DNA of 64,000 nucleotides from JAZOTK01 sp045534775 (GTDB lineage: Bacteria; Bacillota; Clostridia; RUG12999): assembly GCA_045534775.1 (NCBI GenBank), contig JAZSKI010000008.1:1-64000 (forward strand). Reading direction: 5' to 3'. Shown here in pieces: positions 43,934-51,549 of the stretch. Position numbers and translations under genes: made by a program. Each line of letters begins with the position of its first letter. The first letter of the stretch is position 1. The notes below the pieces were generated by a model. That model ran no database searches. It was not told where the DNA came from and worked only from the letters and a program-made list of their open reading frames with translations.

Positions 43934-45259
43934 ATGAAAAAGAAAGTTAAAATCGGTGTGGTTGGTGCGTTTCGCGGGAAAACTATGATAGATGTTTTAA
44001 TGACCTACAGAGATGATGCGGAGCCGGTTGCGATTTGTGACAGATTTGAGCCTGCACTTATCAATGTAAGACATCAGGCTGAAGAGCTTGGACTGATGAA
44101 CATTGCTTATTATAATAATTTTGAGGATTTTCTGAAACACGACCTTGATGCAGTAGTATTGGCAAACTATGCAACGGAGCATGCTCCCTTTGCTGTTAGA
44201 TGCTTAGAAGCGGGCATGCACGTATTATCCGAGGTATTGCCTTGCGAGACCATGGCACAGGCTGTTGAGCTTATTGAAGCGGTTGAAAAAAGCGGAAAGG
44301 TTTATGCCTATGCGGAGAATTATTGTTATATGAGACACGCCTTTGAAATGTGGAAAACCTATAAAAAAGGTGAAATCGGCGAGGTAATGTACGCTGAAGG
44401 TGAATATATCCACGACTGTTCATCCATTATACCGCAAATTACGTATGGCGATAAAGACCACTGGAGAAACAGATTATACCCTACATTTTACTGCACACAT
44501 AGTCTGGGTCCTATTCTTACTATTACAGGCAAGCGTCCTGTTAAGGTTGTGGGCTATGAAACACCTCCGGCTATGGAATCATTTAAAAAATCCGGTTCTC
44601 GTTTCACTTCGGGGATAGAGATGGTTACGCTTGAAAACGGCGCTGTGGTTAAAAGCATTCATGGTGGTCTTAAGAGAGAACCGGGGTCTGTAAATTATCA
44701 GGTATATTGCGAAAAAGGAATGATGGAAAGCGGCAGATTTGATGAGAATAATGTTTTTAATTATTATCAGGAGGGAGATAAGCTGTGTGAGGGTGAGTGG
44801 AAAAAATACAACCCCGAAGCTGATATTCAGGCTGAAATGGTTAAAAATTTTGAAGGTCACGGCGGTAGCGATTTCTATGCTACATATTTCTTTATTCAGA
44901 AAATTCTCGGTAACGAGGACGGAAAGTGGAGTATAGACGTGTATACCGCTGTGGAAATGGGCATCTGTGGAATCTTGGCATGGCGTTCTATATTAAACGG
45001 AAACGTGCCTATAGCTGTTCCCAATTTAAGAAACAAAGAGGAAAGGGATGCCTACCGCCATGACCATGCCTGTACAACCCCTGAGGTTGCAGGGGACAGC
45101 TTATTGCCTAAAACAACCTACGATTTGCCGGAGATTCCCGATGAATTTTATAAACATGTTGAAAATCTGTGGCGCGAAGGTAAGAATATGAACGGTGATA
45201 AGGATACAATTTATTCGGCTATCCTTGATGTGACCGATGAGAAAAATAAAGGAAACTAA
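43934..45259 (+). CDS. Gfo/Idh/MocA-family oxidoreductase
   Basis: The 441-residue protein has an N-terminal NAD(P)-binding fold (KIGVVGAFRGKTMIDVL, GAFRG variant of GxGxxG) and the family motif GMHVLSEVLPCETMAQAVEL in place of the usual EKP. The glycosidic substrate-binding domain follows with YAENYCYMRHAFEMW. Members oxidise or epimerise sugars and inositols, or act as redox glycosidases. Next to it are a LacI regulator and a drug/metabolite-type transporter, so a carbohydrate-utilisation role is likely. AAGGATG precedes ATG 43934; the ATG at 43925 lacks spacing. Confidence 0.85.
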   Translation: MKKKVKIGVVGAFRGKTMIDVLMTYRDDAEPVAICDRFEPALINVRHQAEELGLMNIAYYNNFEDFLKHDLDAVVLANYATEHAPFAVRCLEAGMHVLSEVLPCETMAQAVELIEAVEKSGKVYAYAENYCYMRHAFEMWKTYKKGEIGEVMYAEGEYIHDCSSIIPQITYGDKDHWRNRLYPTFYCTHSLGPILTITGKRPVKVVGYETPPAMESFKKSGSRFTSGIEMVTLENGAVVKSIHGGLKREPGSVNYQVYCEKGMMESGRFDENNVFNYYQEGDKLCEGEWKKYNPEADIQAEMVKNFEGHGGSDFYATYFFIQKILGNEDGKWSIDVYTAVEMGICGILAWRSILNGNVPIAVPNLRNKEERDAYRHDHACTTPEVAGDSLLPKTTYDLPEIPDEFYKHVENLWREGKNMNGDKDTIYSAILDVTDEKNKGN

Positions 45260-45264
45260 CGGTA

Positions 45265-46227
45265 ATGAGCATAACGAAAAAGATTTCCGATGAGCTGGGC
45301 TACAGCAAATCTACAGTCAGCCGCGCACTTAATAACTGCGGGGGCGTTGATATTGCTACTAAAGAAAGAATTATAGATGCGGCACTTAAATACGGATATC
45401 GCAGATATTTAAGTGCCGACATCGGCATTGTTATGCCTGCTGTGCCTCGTTGCTTCTGGAAAAATGCTCAAATCCTTCTAATGAATAAATTAGAAAAAGT
45501 CGGTGTTGAAAAAAGGGTTTTTTTATACCCCGGTCGTTACGATGTGGAGGATGCGCTCAGATGTGTAACAGAGGCGATTGACTGTGGAATATCGGTCTTG
45601 GTGGCGGCGGTGCCGGATACCAAAGAAATCAGAGAAAAGCTGGAAGAATATTCCGACAAATTGCTTATAATCCTGTTTGAAGAAGATGTTGAGGTAAAAA
45701 ATGCCTTTTATGTGGGAGAAAACCATTTTGAAAGCGGGTACAAGCTTATAAGCACATATATGGATAATTTTAAAGGAAGAAACCGTTTTGTGTCCGTGTG
45801 CGGAAGGGAAAGCAATGTGGTGCAGCTACGGCTTGACGGAATAAAGAAGTTTTTGGCGGAGAAAGATTTTTTGTTAAAAGAGATGAACATACCAATGAAT
45901 AAAAATGCGGGGGCTTCTGTGATAGCAAGAATGCTAAATGAAATCAAAGAAGAAACGGACTGCGTAATTTGCCTTGATGACGGACTTGCACAGGTATACA
46001 GCGGAATATATAAGCTTAAAATGGGCGGAAAAATACATTGCATAGGCTTTGATAAGGGCGGTATTTCGGAAGAGGATATTAAAAATAAAATTATAAAATT
46101 GAACTGCTGCTGTGATCTGGAATTGCAGATAACAAGTACAGCAGAATATGTAAAAAAATATATTGAGGATAATATGTATCCTGACAAAAAATACAATTAT
46201 ATAAAAGAAAAATTTATTATGTATTAA
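45265..46227 (+). CDS. LacI-family transcriptional regulator
   Basis: The 320-residue protein has a LacI helix-turn-helix (KKISDELGYSKSTVSRALNN) at the very N-terminus and a periplasmic-binding-protein-like sensor domain (55-310), though the sensor sequence is divergent (DIGIVMPAVPRCFW). It starts five bases after the oxidoreductase gene, so it is in the operon it probably regulates. Operator-like TTGCACAA repeats lie in front of that operon. Confidence 0.82.
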   Translation: MSITKKISDELGYSKSTVSRALNNCGGVDIATKERIIDAALKYGYRRYLSADIGIVMPAVPRCFWKNAQILLMNKLEKVGVEKRVFLYPGRYDVEDALRCVTEAIDCGISVLVAAVPDTKEIREKLEEYSDKLLIILFEEDVEVKNAFYVGENHFESGYKLISTYMDNFKGRNRFVSVCGRESNVVQLRLDGIKKFLAEKDFLLKEMNIPMNKNAGASVIARMLNEIKEETDCVICLDDGLAQVYSGIYKLKMGGKIHCIGFDKGGISEEDIKNKIIKLNCCCDLELQITSTAEYVKKYIEDNMYPDKKYNYIKEKFIMY

Positions 46228-46239
46228 AGGGGATATTAA

Positions 46240-47088
46240 ATGCTGTATTACGGGCTAATTGTACTTGCGACTATTATGTTTTCTACACAGTTTTTCTTAA
46301 CGCAAGGGTATCAAAAATTGAGGGGTGACAGTCTGGAGGCTTCGCTGATCTATACGGCGGAGGGCGCGGTTGCCAACATTATTATGATGTTGATACTGTC
46401 AAAATTCAATATTGGGTTTTCGTGGTTTTCTTTTCTGGTTGCCATAGTTTATTCGGCGGTTCTTGTAACAAGTACATACTTTTCCATAAAAGCTCTTAAA
46501 ACCGCTAATTTATCGGTTTACTCAATGTTTCTGATGTTGGGCGGAATGTTACTGCCTTTTTTATACGGGATATTATGCTGTAACGAAGAGCTTACCGCGG
46601 GGAAAATTGTTTGCTGCGGACTTATTTTTGCGGCAATGGCAATGACGGTTCAAAAGGGAAGTGCCAAAAAAGGAGCCATAAAATTTTATATTATTTGTTT
46701 CATTTTGAACGGACTTGTTGGGGTAATATCAAAGTTTCACCAATCAAACCCTGCGGCAGTAAGCAGTCAAAGTTTGCTGTTTATGGTTAACAGCCTGAAT
46801 TTGGTGATTTGTTTTATTATTTTGTGTATACATACAAAAAAGGCACTGATACCGCAAAAAAAAGAATTGAAATATTCCATGGGCGGCTCCCTTATTAACT
46901 GCATGGCAAACCTGTTTCTGCTGATTGCACTGCAGCGCGTTAACGCGTCTGTACAGTATCCTATAGTAACGGGCGGAACTATTGTTTGCTCTACGATAAT
47001 TGCACTGCTACAACGGGAAAGGCTTGGAAAAAAAGAAATATTTGCCGTTATTGCGGCGTTTTTATCAACAGTTTTTGTTATAATTTAG
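46240..47088 (+). CDS. EamA/DMT-superfamily transporter
   Basis: The 282-residue protein has about ten hydrophobic helices in two tandem halves, as in DMT transporters, with ALKTANLSVYSMFLMLGGMLLPFL in the first half and ALQRVNASVQYPIVTGGTIVCS in the second. The substrate is unknown; by context it may move a sugar or a sugar-derived metabolite for the adjacent Gfo/Idh enzyme. It lies 12 nt after the LacI gene. A weak hairpin at 47150-47170 follows. Confidence 0.8.
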   Translation: MLYYGLIVLATIMFSTQFFLTQGYQKLRGDSLEASLIYTAEGAVANIIMMLILSKFNIGFSWFSFLVAIVYSAVLVTSTYFSIKALKTANLSVYSMFLMLGGMLLPFLYGILCCNEELTAGKIVCCGLIFAAMAMTVQKGSAKKGAIKFYIICFILNGLVGVISKFHQSNPAAVSSQSLLFMVNSLNLVICFIILCIHTKKALIPQKKELKYSMGGSLINCMANLFLLIALQRVNASVQYPIVTGGTIVCSTIIALLQRERLGKKEIFAVIAAFLSTVFVII

Positions 47089-47450
47089 GTAAACAAAAAT
47101 ATGAACAGCTAACAACGAGATAAAAATATTTTTAAAATTGGATTTTACAGGCGGGGCTTTATGCCTCGCCTTAATTATCCACGGGTTATATTTTGAGAGA
47201 TGCGTTCCGTCATACCGTTTTCTCTGCCTGTAAACATATTGACGATTTGTTTTGTATCTGATAGCGGCCTTTATAACCTTGCGTTTAAAAAAATATTCAA
47301 TTAAGACTTGACAAAACCTCTATAGTATCCGTAATGGACAGACCCCTTCTTAGTTTTTGGCGGTGCTTAAACTATAACAAAGACCGCATTTTTTAAAAAG
47401 ATTCACAGCTTGATTTTGTGATAATTCTTGACTTTTAGTGGCGATTGTGT
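47089..47450. other. Intergenic region with a weak hairpin, no gene seen
   Basis: No credible ORF or RNA gene was found. GGCGGGGC/GCCTCGCC at 47150-47170 is a possible terminator of the transporter gene but lacks a T-run. The block from about 47310 to 47350 (CTATAGTATCCGTAATGGAC and the following GACCCC) looks like mobile-element debris but cannot be named. Confidence 0.4.
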
Positions 47451-47621
47451 TATACTGTTAAATGCTGGAAGGTTATATTTTTTTGCTAAATATTCATACC
47501 CTCCTTTGCCATCTAAATATTCTTGTACTACTTTCTTCTTAGACTCAAAGCTGTATTTCACCATGAAAAAACCGACCTCCCAATCGTTAGATTTTTGGTC
47601 TAACTTTTGGGGGTCGGTTCA
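47451..47621 (-). mobile_element. IS3-family relic: terminal repeat and first codons of orfA
   Basis: On the minus strand the terminal sequence TGAACCGACCCCCAAAAGTT (ending at 47621) is typical of an IS3-group end. It is followed by ATG at 47564 and MVKYSFESKKKVVQEYLDGK, the N-terminus of the orfA helix-turn-helix protein. The frame meets TAA at 47451 after 37 residues; the rest of orfA, all of orfB and the other end are missing. Confidence 0.75.
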
Positions 47622-47633
47622 AATTCAAACTGC

Positions 47634-48044
47634 TTATTTATTATATATATTCTCGAATATTTTATATATTTCGGGAAAATGTTTTTTCATATTTATAGGC
47701 TTGAGATTTGTATTGGTGAAGGGGTGAAGGGTTGTACCTATATGGCGGATATGCTCCTCACCTTCTCTTTGAAGCACGTATTCAAGCTGAATTTTGGAGG
47801 GTGTCAAAAGGCTGATGGAGGTGGTTATCTCAACCCTGTCCTCGTACATAAAAGGGGATTTATATTTACAATTCACCTCGATAACAGGAAGCATTACACC
47901 CGCCTTCTCCATCTCGGAATAGGGAAGACCTGCTTCTCTTATAAACTCTGTTCTTGCGACCTCGTACCATACGGGATACACGCTGTGATGAATAATACCC
48001 ATTTGGTCGGTTTCGGCATATCTTGCCGTAATAACGGTTTTCAT
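47634..48044 (-). CDS. Acyl-CoA thioesterase (YbgC/FadM hotdog family)
   Basis: The 136-residue protein begins with TARYAETDQMGIIHHSVYPVWYEVARTEFI, the 4-hydroxybenzoyl-CoA thioesterase signature with the catalytic aspartate in ETDQMG, and continues with the hotdog-fold strands (VEITTSISLLTPSKIQLEY). It hydrolyses acyl-CoA thioesters; chain preference is unknown. AAAGGAGGT precedes the ATG. The IS3 relic lies 13 bp after its stop. Confidence 0.92.
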   Translation of the reverse strand: MKTVITARYAETDQMGIIHHSVYPVWYEVARTEFIREAGLPYSEMEKAGVMLPVIEVNCKYKSPFMYEDRVEITTSISLLTPSKIQLEYVLQREGEEHIRHIGTTLHPFTNTNLKPINMKKHFPEIYKIFENIYNK

Positions 48045-48326
48045 TCCGTTTACCTCCTTTTAATATAAAGCTTTATAGTAATATTAGGTGCAGTCAGCTG
48101 TGGACGTTTAAAGAATCAACACTGCAGACACCTTCATTAAAATATACAGGGTGTTTTGTGCAGAAGCCGTACAAAATATGACCCTTGAGACATACCGCCG
48201 GAAAGCTCGTGAAAATACCCGCTCTTTGGGTAAACATCTGTTAACCTATTTGGCGTCTGAGACAGTTAATATTTCACTTGTTGCAGAGATGGAGTTGTGT
48301 TTTCGCGATTATTTCCTTTTTCTTAT

Positions 48327-49136
48327 TCACTTGCTGAAATTCCGTCCTTCAAGAGGAGACGGCAGATGGTCCGCGGGCGGTTCAAGAAAATTATATTTAC
48401 CCAAAACCTCCAAAATAAGCCATATTGATACAGAAGCAACAATAATTGAAAATCCGCTCAGATACATATTTACAATCCCTGCTTCGTGAGCGAGAACAAA
48501 AGGCAGGTAGACGGCGATTTCAATCAATAAAGCTCCTAAAAGTGTCTTTTTTTCTCTGGTTTGAGTATATTCAAAATTCATAACAAAGTTGGCGAGAGTT
48601 CCTATGACGAGAGAAAAACCGGTTACGGCAAGCAAAATATAATCCGAAACGGATCTCGACATAAACTCTTCTTTGGCAATATTATAAGATTCCACCGTTT
48701 CGGGTGTCATAGCGGCAAGCTCTGATTCTTCACCTGAAAAAACAAGCCCCATGGCGATGGAGAAAAACAAGGTTGTGCCTACGGTAGCCAAAAGCCAAAA
48801 AACGGCAGTTCCCAGCCCTATGCCCAAGCTATCGCAAACAGCAATATCCTTGCGAATAATCTTGCTATAGAAATACCAAATAGAAAATTGCAGAGAAAGG
48901 GGCGTTATAACTGATGCAGTGGTAACGGCGGCTATGAAATTTTCCGAAATCATACCTCCGCTCAGCAGCGTGATTAAAAATATTAGTATACGGGCTGTGG
49001 CGGCTGTGGTAAAATAAGCCAAAACACCAAGCAGAACCGATTTAAAACTGATTTTTTTTGTTATCAAAAGATATACGACTGCGATTACAGGAATACTGAC
49101 AATCAACGAAAATATTATTGACAGGGATGTAATCAT
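48327..49136 (-). CDS. Polytopic membrane protein of unknown function
   Basis: The 269-residue protein has about seven hydrophobic helices and a conserved-looking polar loop (GEESELAAMTPETVESYNIAKEEFMSR). The topology recalls YhfC/CPBP-type intramembrane proteases, but I do not see their catalytic EExxxR or glutamate motifs, so I do not assign that function. GAGGTGA lies before the ATG. It is separated by 66 bp from the methyltransferase fusion upstream in the same orientation. The 280 bp between it and the thioesterase hold no gene that I can support. Confidence 0.6.
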   Translation of the reverse strand: MITSLSIIFSLIVSIPVIAVVYLLITKKISFKSVLLGVLAYFTTAATARILIFLITLLSGGMISENFIAAVTTASVITPLSLQFSIWYFYSKIIRKDIAVCDSLGIGLGTAVFWLLATVGTTLFFSIAMGLVFSGEESELAAMTPETVESYNIAKEEFMSRSVSDYILLAVTGFSLVIGTLANFVMNFEYTQTREKKTLLGALLIEIAVYLPFVLAHEAGIVNMYLSGFSIIVASVSIWLILEVLGKYNFLEPPADHLPSPLEGRNFSK

Positions 49137-49202
49137 TACTGTTCACCTCAAGCTTCATCTTTATATTAATTCCCGAAATTTCAACATTGCAGATCGGAAA
49201 AT

Positions 49203-50216
49203 TCAGCCTATTCTCCGCGCTACGAAAAATACTTTTTCGCTTTTTCTGACGGGTTCATCAAAAGTCAGGTCGTCATAGACCGCCAAAAGCTCAAACCCTG
49301 TCTTTTTCAGGAGTTTTTTAATTTCCGATATTTCAAAGGCCTTCTCATAATGGAATTCGGTATGCCTTGTGATATTGCCGTTTTCCGAGATAAAAAATTC
49401 CAGTTTGAATTCACATACCTTTTCATCGGGGTCGTAGCAATTTTCCCAGGTGTAATATACGTCTTCATCTTCACCGCAAAATATGTTTCCGGCAAGCACG
49501 TTTTCAAGCTTGTATCTTGTGTTAATGTCAAAGATAAACAAGCCACCCGGAACTAAAAAGGTATGGACGCCTTTAAGGGTCTTTTGAAGAGCCACCGCAT
49601 CCTCAAGATAGTTTATGCTGTCAAGGAGCGAAATTGCGGCATCTACGGTTCCGAACAAATCCAGCTTCTCCATAGGCTGTTGTACGTATAATATATCCAG
49701 ATTCTTTGCCTGCGCCTTTTCTGATGCCACGTTGAGCATTTCGCTTGAAATATCCACACCTATTACATCATAATCCGCTTCTGCCATAATGGTGGACATA
49801 CCGCCCGTGCCACAGCCTAAATCAAGGATAATGTTAGGAGTGAAATGGAATTTTTTGAAAATCTTTTGTATATACTTAAATCTTTTGTCATATTCAACGT
49901 CCTGCGTCAATCGGTCGTAGACCTTTGCGAAAGAGGTATATTGAGTGGGGGTGGGATTGAAATCAATATTTTTTTCTTTAAAAAGCTGCTCAAGCCTTGT
50001 GAGAGCAAAGGGGCTTACATCTGTCTGCCCTACGATTTCGGAATAGGGGTAGCCCTCGTGGAGCATCTTTGCCGCCACATACCGCTGAGTGATTACACGA
50101 GCTTCGTTTGAAGTAATGAGAGTTTCAAGAAGGTCACGAAGGTCCTCTTCGCTTTTTGTATTTAATATAAGCTGTAACAGCTCTTTAAGGGGTTTATCCA
50201 AACTTTTATTTTCCAT
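49203..50216 (-). CDS. Fusion of a YerC/TrpR-like DNA-binding domain to a class I SAM methyltransferase
   Basis: Residues 1-85 resemble the YerC/YecD TrpR-related family: LKELLQLILNTKSEEDLRDL and ARVITQRYVAAKMLHEGYPYSEI followed by VSPFALTRLEQLFKE, a helix-turn-helix. Residues 110-337 form a class I methyltransferase with ILDLGCGTGGMSTIM, VIGVDISSEML and DAAISLLDSINYL. YerC-like proteins are normally stand-alone, about 100 residues. The ATG at 50216 is preceded by AGGAGG at good spacing; an in-frame upstream extension to 50258 lacks a site. A 35-bp palindrome lies just upstream of its promoter. Confidence 0.82.
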   Translation of the reverse strand: MENKSLDKPLKELLQLILNTKSEEDLRDLLETLITSNEARVITQRYVAAKMLHEGYPYSEIVGQTDVSPFALTRLEQLFKEKNIDFNPTPTQYTSFAKVYDRLTQDVEYDKRFKYIQKIFKKFHFTPNIILDLGCGTGGMSTIMAEADYDVIGVDISSEMLNVASEKAQAKNLDILYVQQPMEKLDLFGTVDAAISLLDSINYLEDAVALQKTLKGVHTFLVPGGLFIFDINTRYKLENVLAGNIFCGEDEDVYYTWENCYDPDEKVCEFKLEFFISENGNITRHTEFHYEKAFEISEIKKLLKKTGFELLAVYDDLTFDEPVRKSEKVFFVARRIG

Positions 50217-50248
50217 ATTATATCCTCCTGATAATACTGAATATATAT

Positions 50249-50277
50249 AGTATACCACAAATACTTAAAAAGTGCAA
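50249..50277 (-). promoter_or_regulatory. Promoter of the TrpR-methyltransferase fusion gene
   Basis: On the minus strand TTGCAC (50272-50277), 17-bp spacer ending in TGG, TATACT (50249-50254). Confidence 0.65.
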
Positions 50278-50291
50278 TACCAAAAATAAAA

Positions 50292-50326
50292 GTTATCGTT
50301 TGTTAACTAAGTTAACGAACGATAAC
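50292..50326. promoter_or_regulatory. 35-bp near-perfect palindrome, candidate operator
   Basis: Two 16-bp arms, GTTATCGTTTGTTAAC and GTTAACGAACGATAAC, flank TAA with one mismatch. There is no T-run, so it is not a simple terminator. It lies 14 bp upstream of the minus-strand -35 box and about 95 bp before the yajC promoter. Confidence 0.6.
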
Positions 50327-50421
50327 CAAAGCGACAACCTTGGAGGGCCGGGTGCTTTTACGCGTTTTGACGGCTTTGGCAGGAAAAAAACATAAAAAAT
50401 AAAAAAATTTTCAAAAAAGAC

Positions 50422-50450
50422 TTGATTATTTTGTAAAAAAGGGGTATAAT
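50422..50450 (+). promoter_or_regulatory. Promoter of yajC
   Basis: TTGATT (50422-50427), 17-bp spacer, TATAAT (50445-50450). Confidence 0.72.
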
Positions 50451-50485
50451 ATAAAGGGTAATATTATAGAAAGGTGGAAATAAAT

Positions 50486-50821
50486 ATGGGTTATTCATTT
50501 TTAGATGCGGCGGCAACAGGAGCACCGGTGGCTAATACTCCTATGGCTATGATTAGTTCCTTCCTGCCCTTCGTTCTGATTATAGTTGTTTTCTATTTCT
50601 TTCTCATCAGACCTCAGAAGAAGAAAGAAAAACAGACTCAGGAAATGCTCAATGCCATTCAGGTGGGCGATGATGTTCTTACAATCGGCGGTATTTACGG
50701 TACGGTTACAAGAATAAAGGATGATAAGCTTTTCATCAAGTCATCAAAGCAGGATGAAACTATCATTGAAATTGCACGTTGGGGCATAAAAGATGTGCTT
50801 AAATATGTAGAGGATAAATAA
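50486..50821 (+). CDS. yajC: Preprotein translocase subunit YajC
   Basis: YajC is a small membrane protein of the SecDF-YajC accessory complex. The 111-residue protein has one N-terminal transmembrane helix (about 19-43) followed by FLIRPQKKKEKQTQEMLNAIQVGDDVLTIGGIYGTV, the family signature. ATG 50486 has AAAGGTGG upstream. It leads a group that includes a small membrane protein, the SCIFF system and secDF, an order typical of Clostridia. Confidence 0.95.
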   Translation: MGYSFLDAAATGAPVANTPMAMISSFLPFVLIIVVFYFFLIRPQKKKEKQTQEMLNAIQVGDDVLTIGGIYGTVTRIKDDKLFIKSSKQDETIIEIARWGIKDVLKYVEDK

Positions 50822-50857
50822 AAGACATCTTTCAAGTATGATTAAAGGAGAATTCTG

Positions 50858-51307
50858 ATGGATACATACAGAAGAAGCAATCGAAAGAAAAACCAACTGA
50901 ATATTGATTTAGGTACGTTGATTTATTTTCTGCCCTATTGGATAGTAAGCTTTATTCTGGTGTTTGTACTGTTTATGTTTTCGGCTTTGGTTTATATGCT
51001 GACGCCGCTGTCGCAAGGGGCTTTGCCTGTTATAAGCAGGGTTATAATAACTGCGGTTGAGCTTTTAATAGCCTTTTGTGTGGGTAAACAGTCAAAAACA
51101 CCCGGTATTATAAGCGGTGCTATCTATGGGATAGGCTTCACGCTTGTATTTCTTTTGATAGGAATTTTTTCGGGGGCACTCAAAATATTTTCTCTGGAAC
51201 TTATTTTGATGCTTATTACAGGTATCTTTCTGGGTATGCTCGGCGGAATGGTCGGCATGAAGAATACGCCTAAAAGGTATCGCAAAAGAAAGTATTTAAT
51301 TAAATAA
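50858..51307 (+). CDS. TIGR04086-family membrane protein
   Basis: The 149-residue protein has a basic N-terminus (RRSNRKKNQ) and four hydrophobic helices, ending GGMVGMKNTPKRYRKRK. The position directly between yajC and the SCIFF gene and the four-helix topology match the TIGR04086 family, which is restricted to Firmicutes and has no known function. AAAGGAG precedes the ATG. Confidence 0.75.
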   Translation: MDTYRRSNRKKNQLNIDLGTLIYFLPYWIVSFILVFVLFMFSALVYMLTPLSQGALPVISRVIITAVELLIAFCVGKQSKTPGIISGAIYGIGFTLVFLLIGIFSGALKIFSLELILMLITGIFLGMLGGMVGMKNTPKRYRKRKYLIK

Positions 51308-51328
51308 TTTATAAGGAGTAAGATTGTC

Positions 51329-51466
51329 ATGAAACAGATTAAAACTTTAAACAGCAGTGTTTTAAAGAAGAGTCTTGCTAAAGGCGGCTGCGGCGAATGT
51401 CAGACATCCTGCCAGTCTGCTTGCAAAACATCATGTACTGTTGCAAATCAGAAATGTGAAAAGTAA
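51329..51466 (+). CDS. scfA: SCIFF, six-cysteine ribosomally synthesised peptide
   Basis: The 45-residue peptide has cysteines at 21, 24, 28, 32, 36 and 43 with the core CGECQTSCQSACKTSC, the hallmark of SCIFF (six cysteines in forty-five residues), a nearly universal Clostridia peptide. The N-terminal half, MKQIKTLNSSVLKKSLAK, is the leader bound by the maturase. The mature product carries cysteine-to-alpha-carbon thioether links; its biological role is unknown. AAGGAG lies upstream. It is followed by a hairpin and then the maturase gene. Confidence 0.95.
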   Translation: MKQIKTLNSSVLKKSLAKGGCGECQTSCQSACKTSCTVANQKCEK

Positions 51467-51478
51467 TAATGCTGATTA

Positions 51479-51501
51479 CCCCTGCCTAACTAAGGCAGGG
51501 G
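51479..51501 (+). terminator. Hairpin between scfA and scfB
   Basis: CCCCTGCCT-aacta-AGGCAGGGG, a 9-bp GC-rich stem without a real T-run. It could partly end transcription or protect the scfA mRNA so that peptide exceeds enzyme. Confidence 0.55.
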
Positions 51502-51549
51502 ATTTGGCTTGTTATTGTATGAATTTTTAAAACGGAACGGAGAAAAATA

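Noticed and set aside
47607..48068. A plus-strand frame across the thioesterase gene
   Set aside because: Antisense of a well-supported thioesterase gene with its own AAAGGAGGT site on the minus strand.
48151..48489. A 112-codon plus-strand frame
   Set aside because: It overlaps the end of the minus-strand membrane protein and has no ribosome site or recognisable motif.
48327..49136. Intramembrane protease (CPBP or YhfC type)
   Set aside because: The topology is similar, but the catalytic glutamate/arginine motifs are not visible, so only a membrane protein is called.
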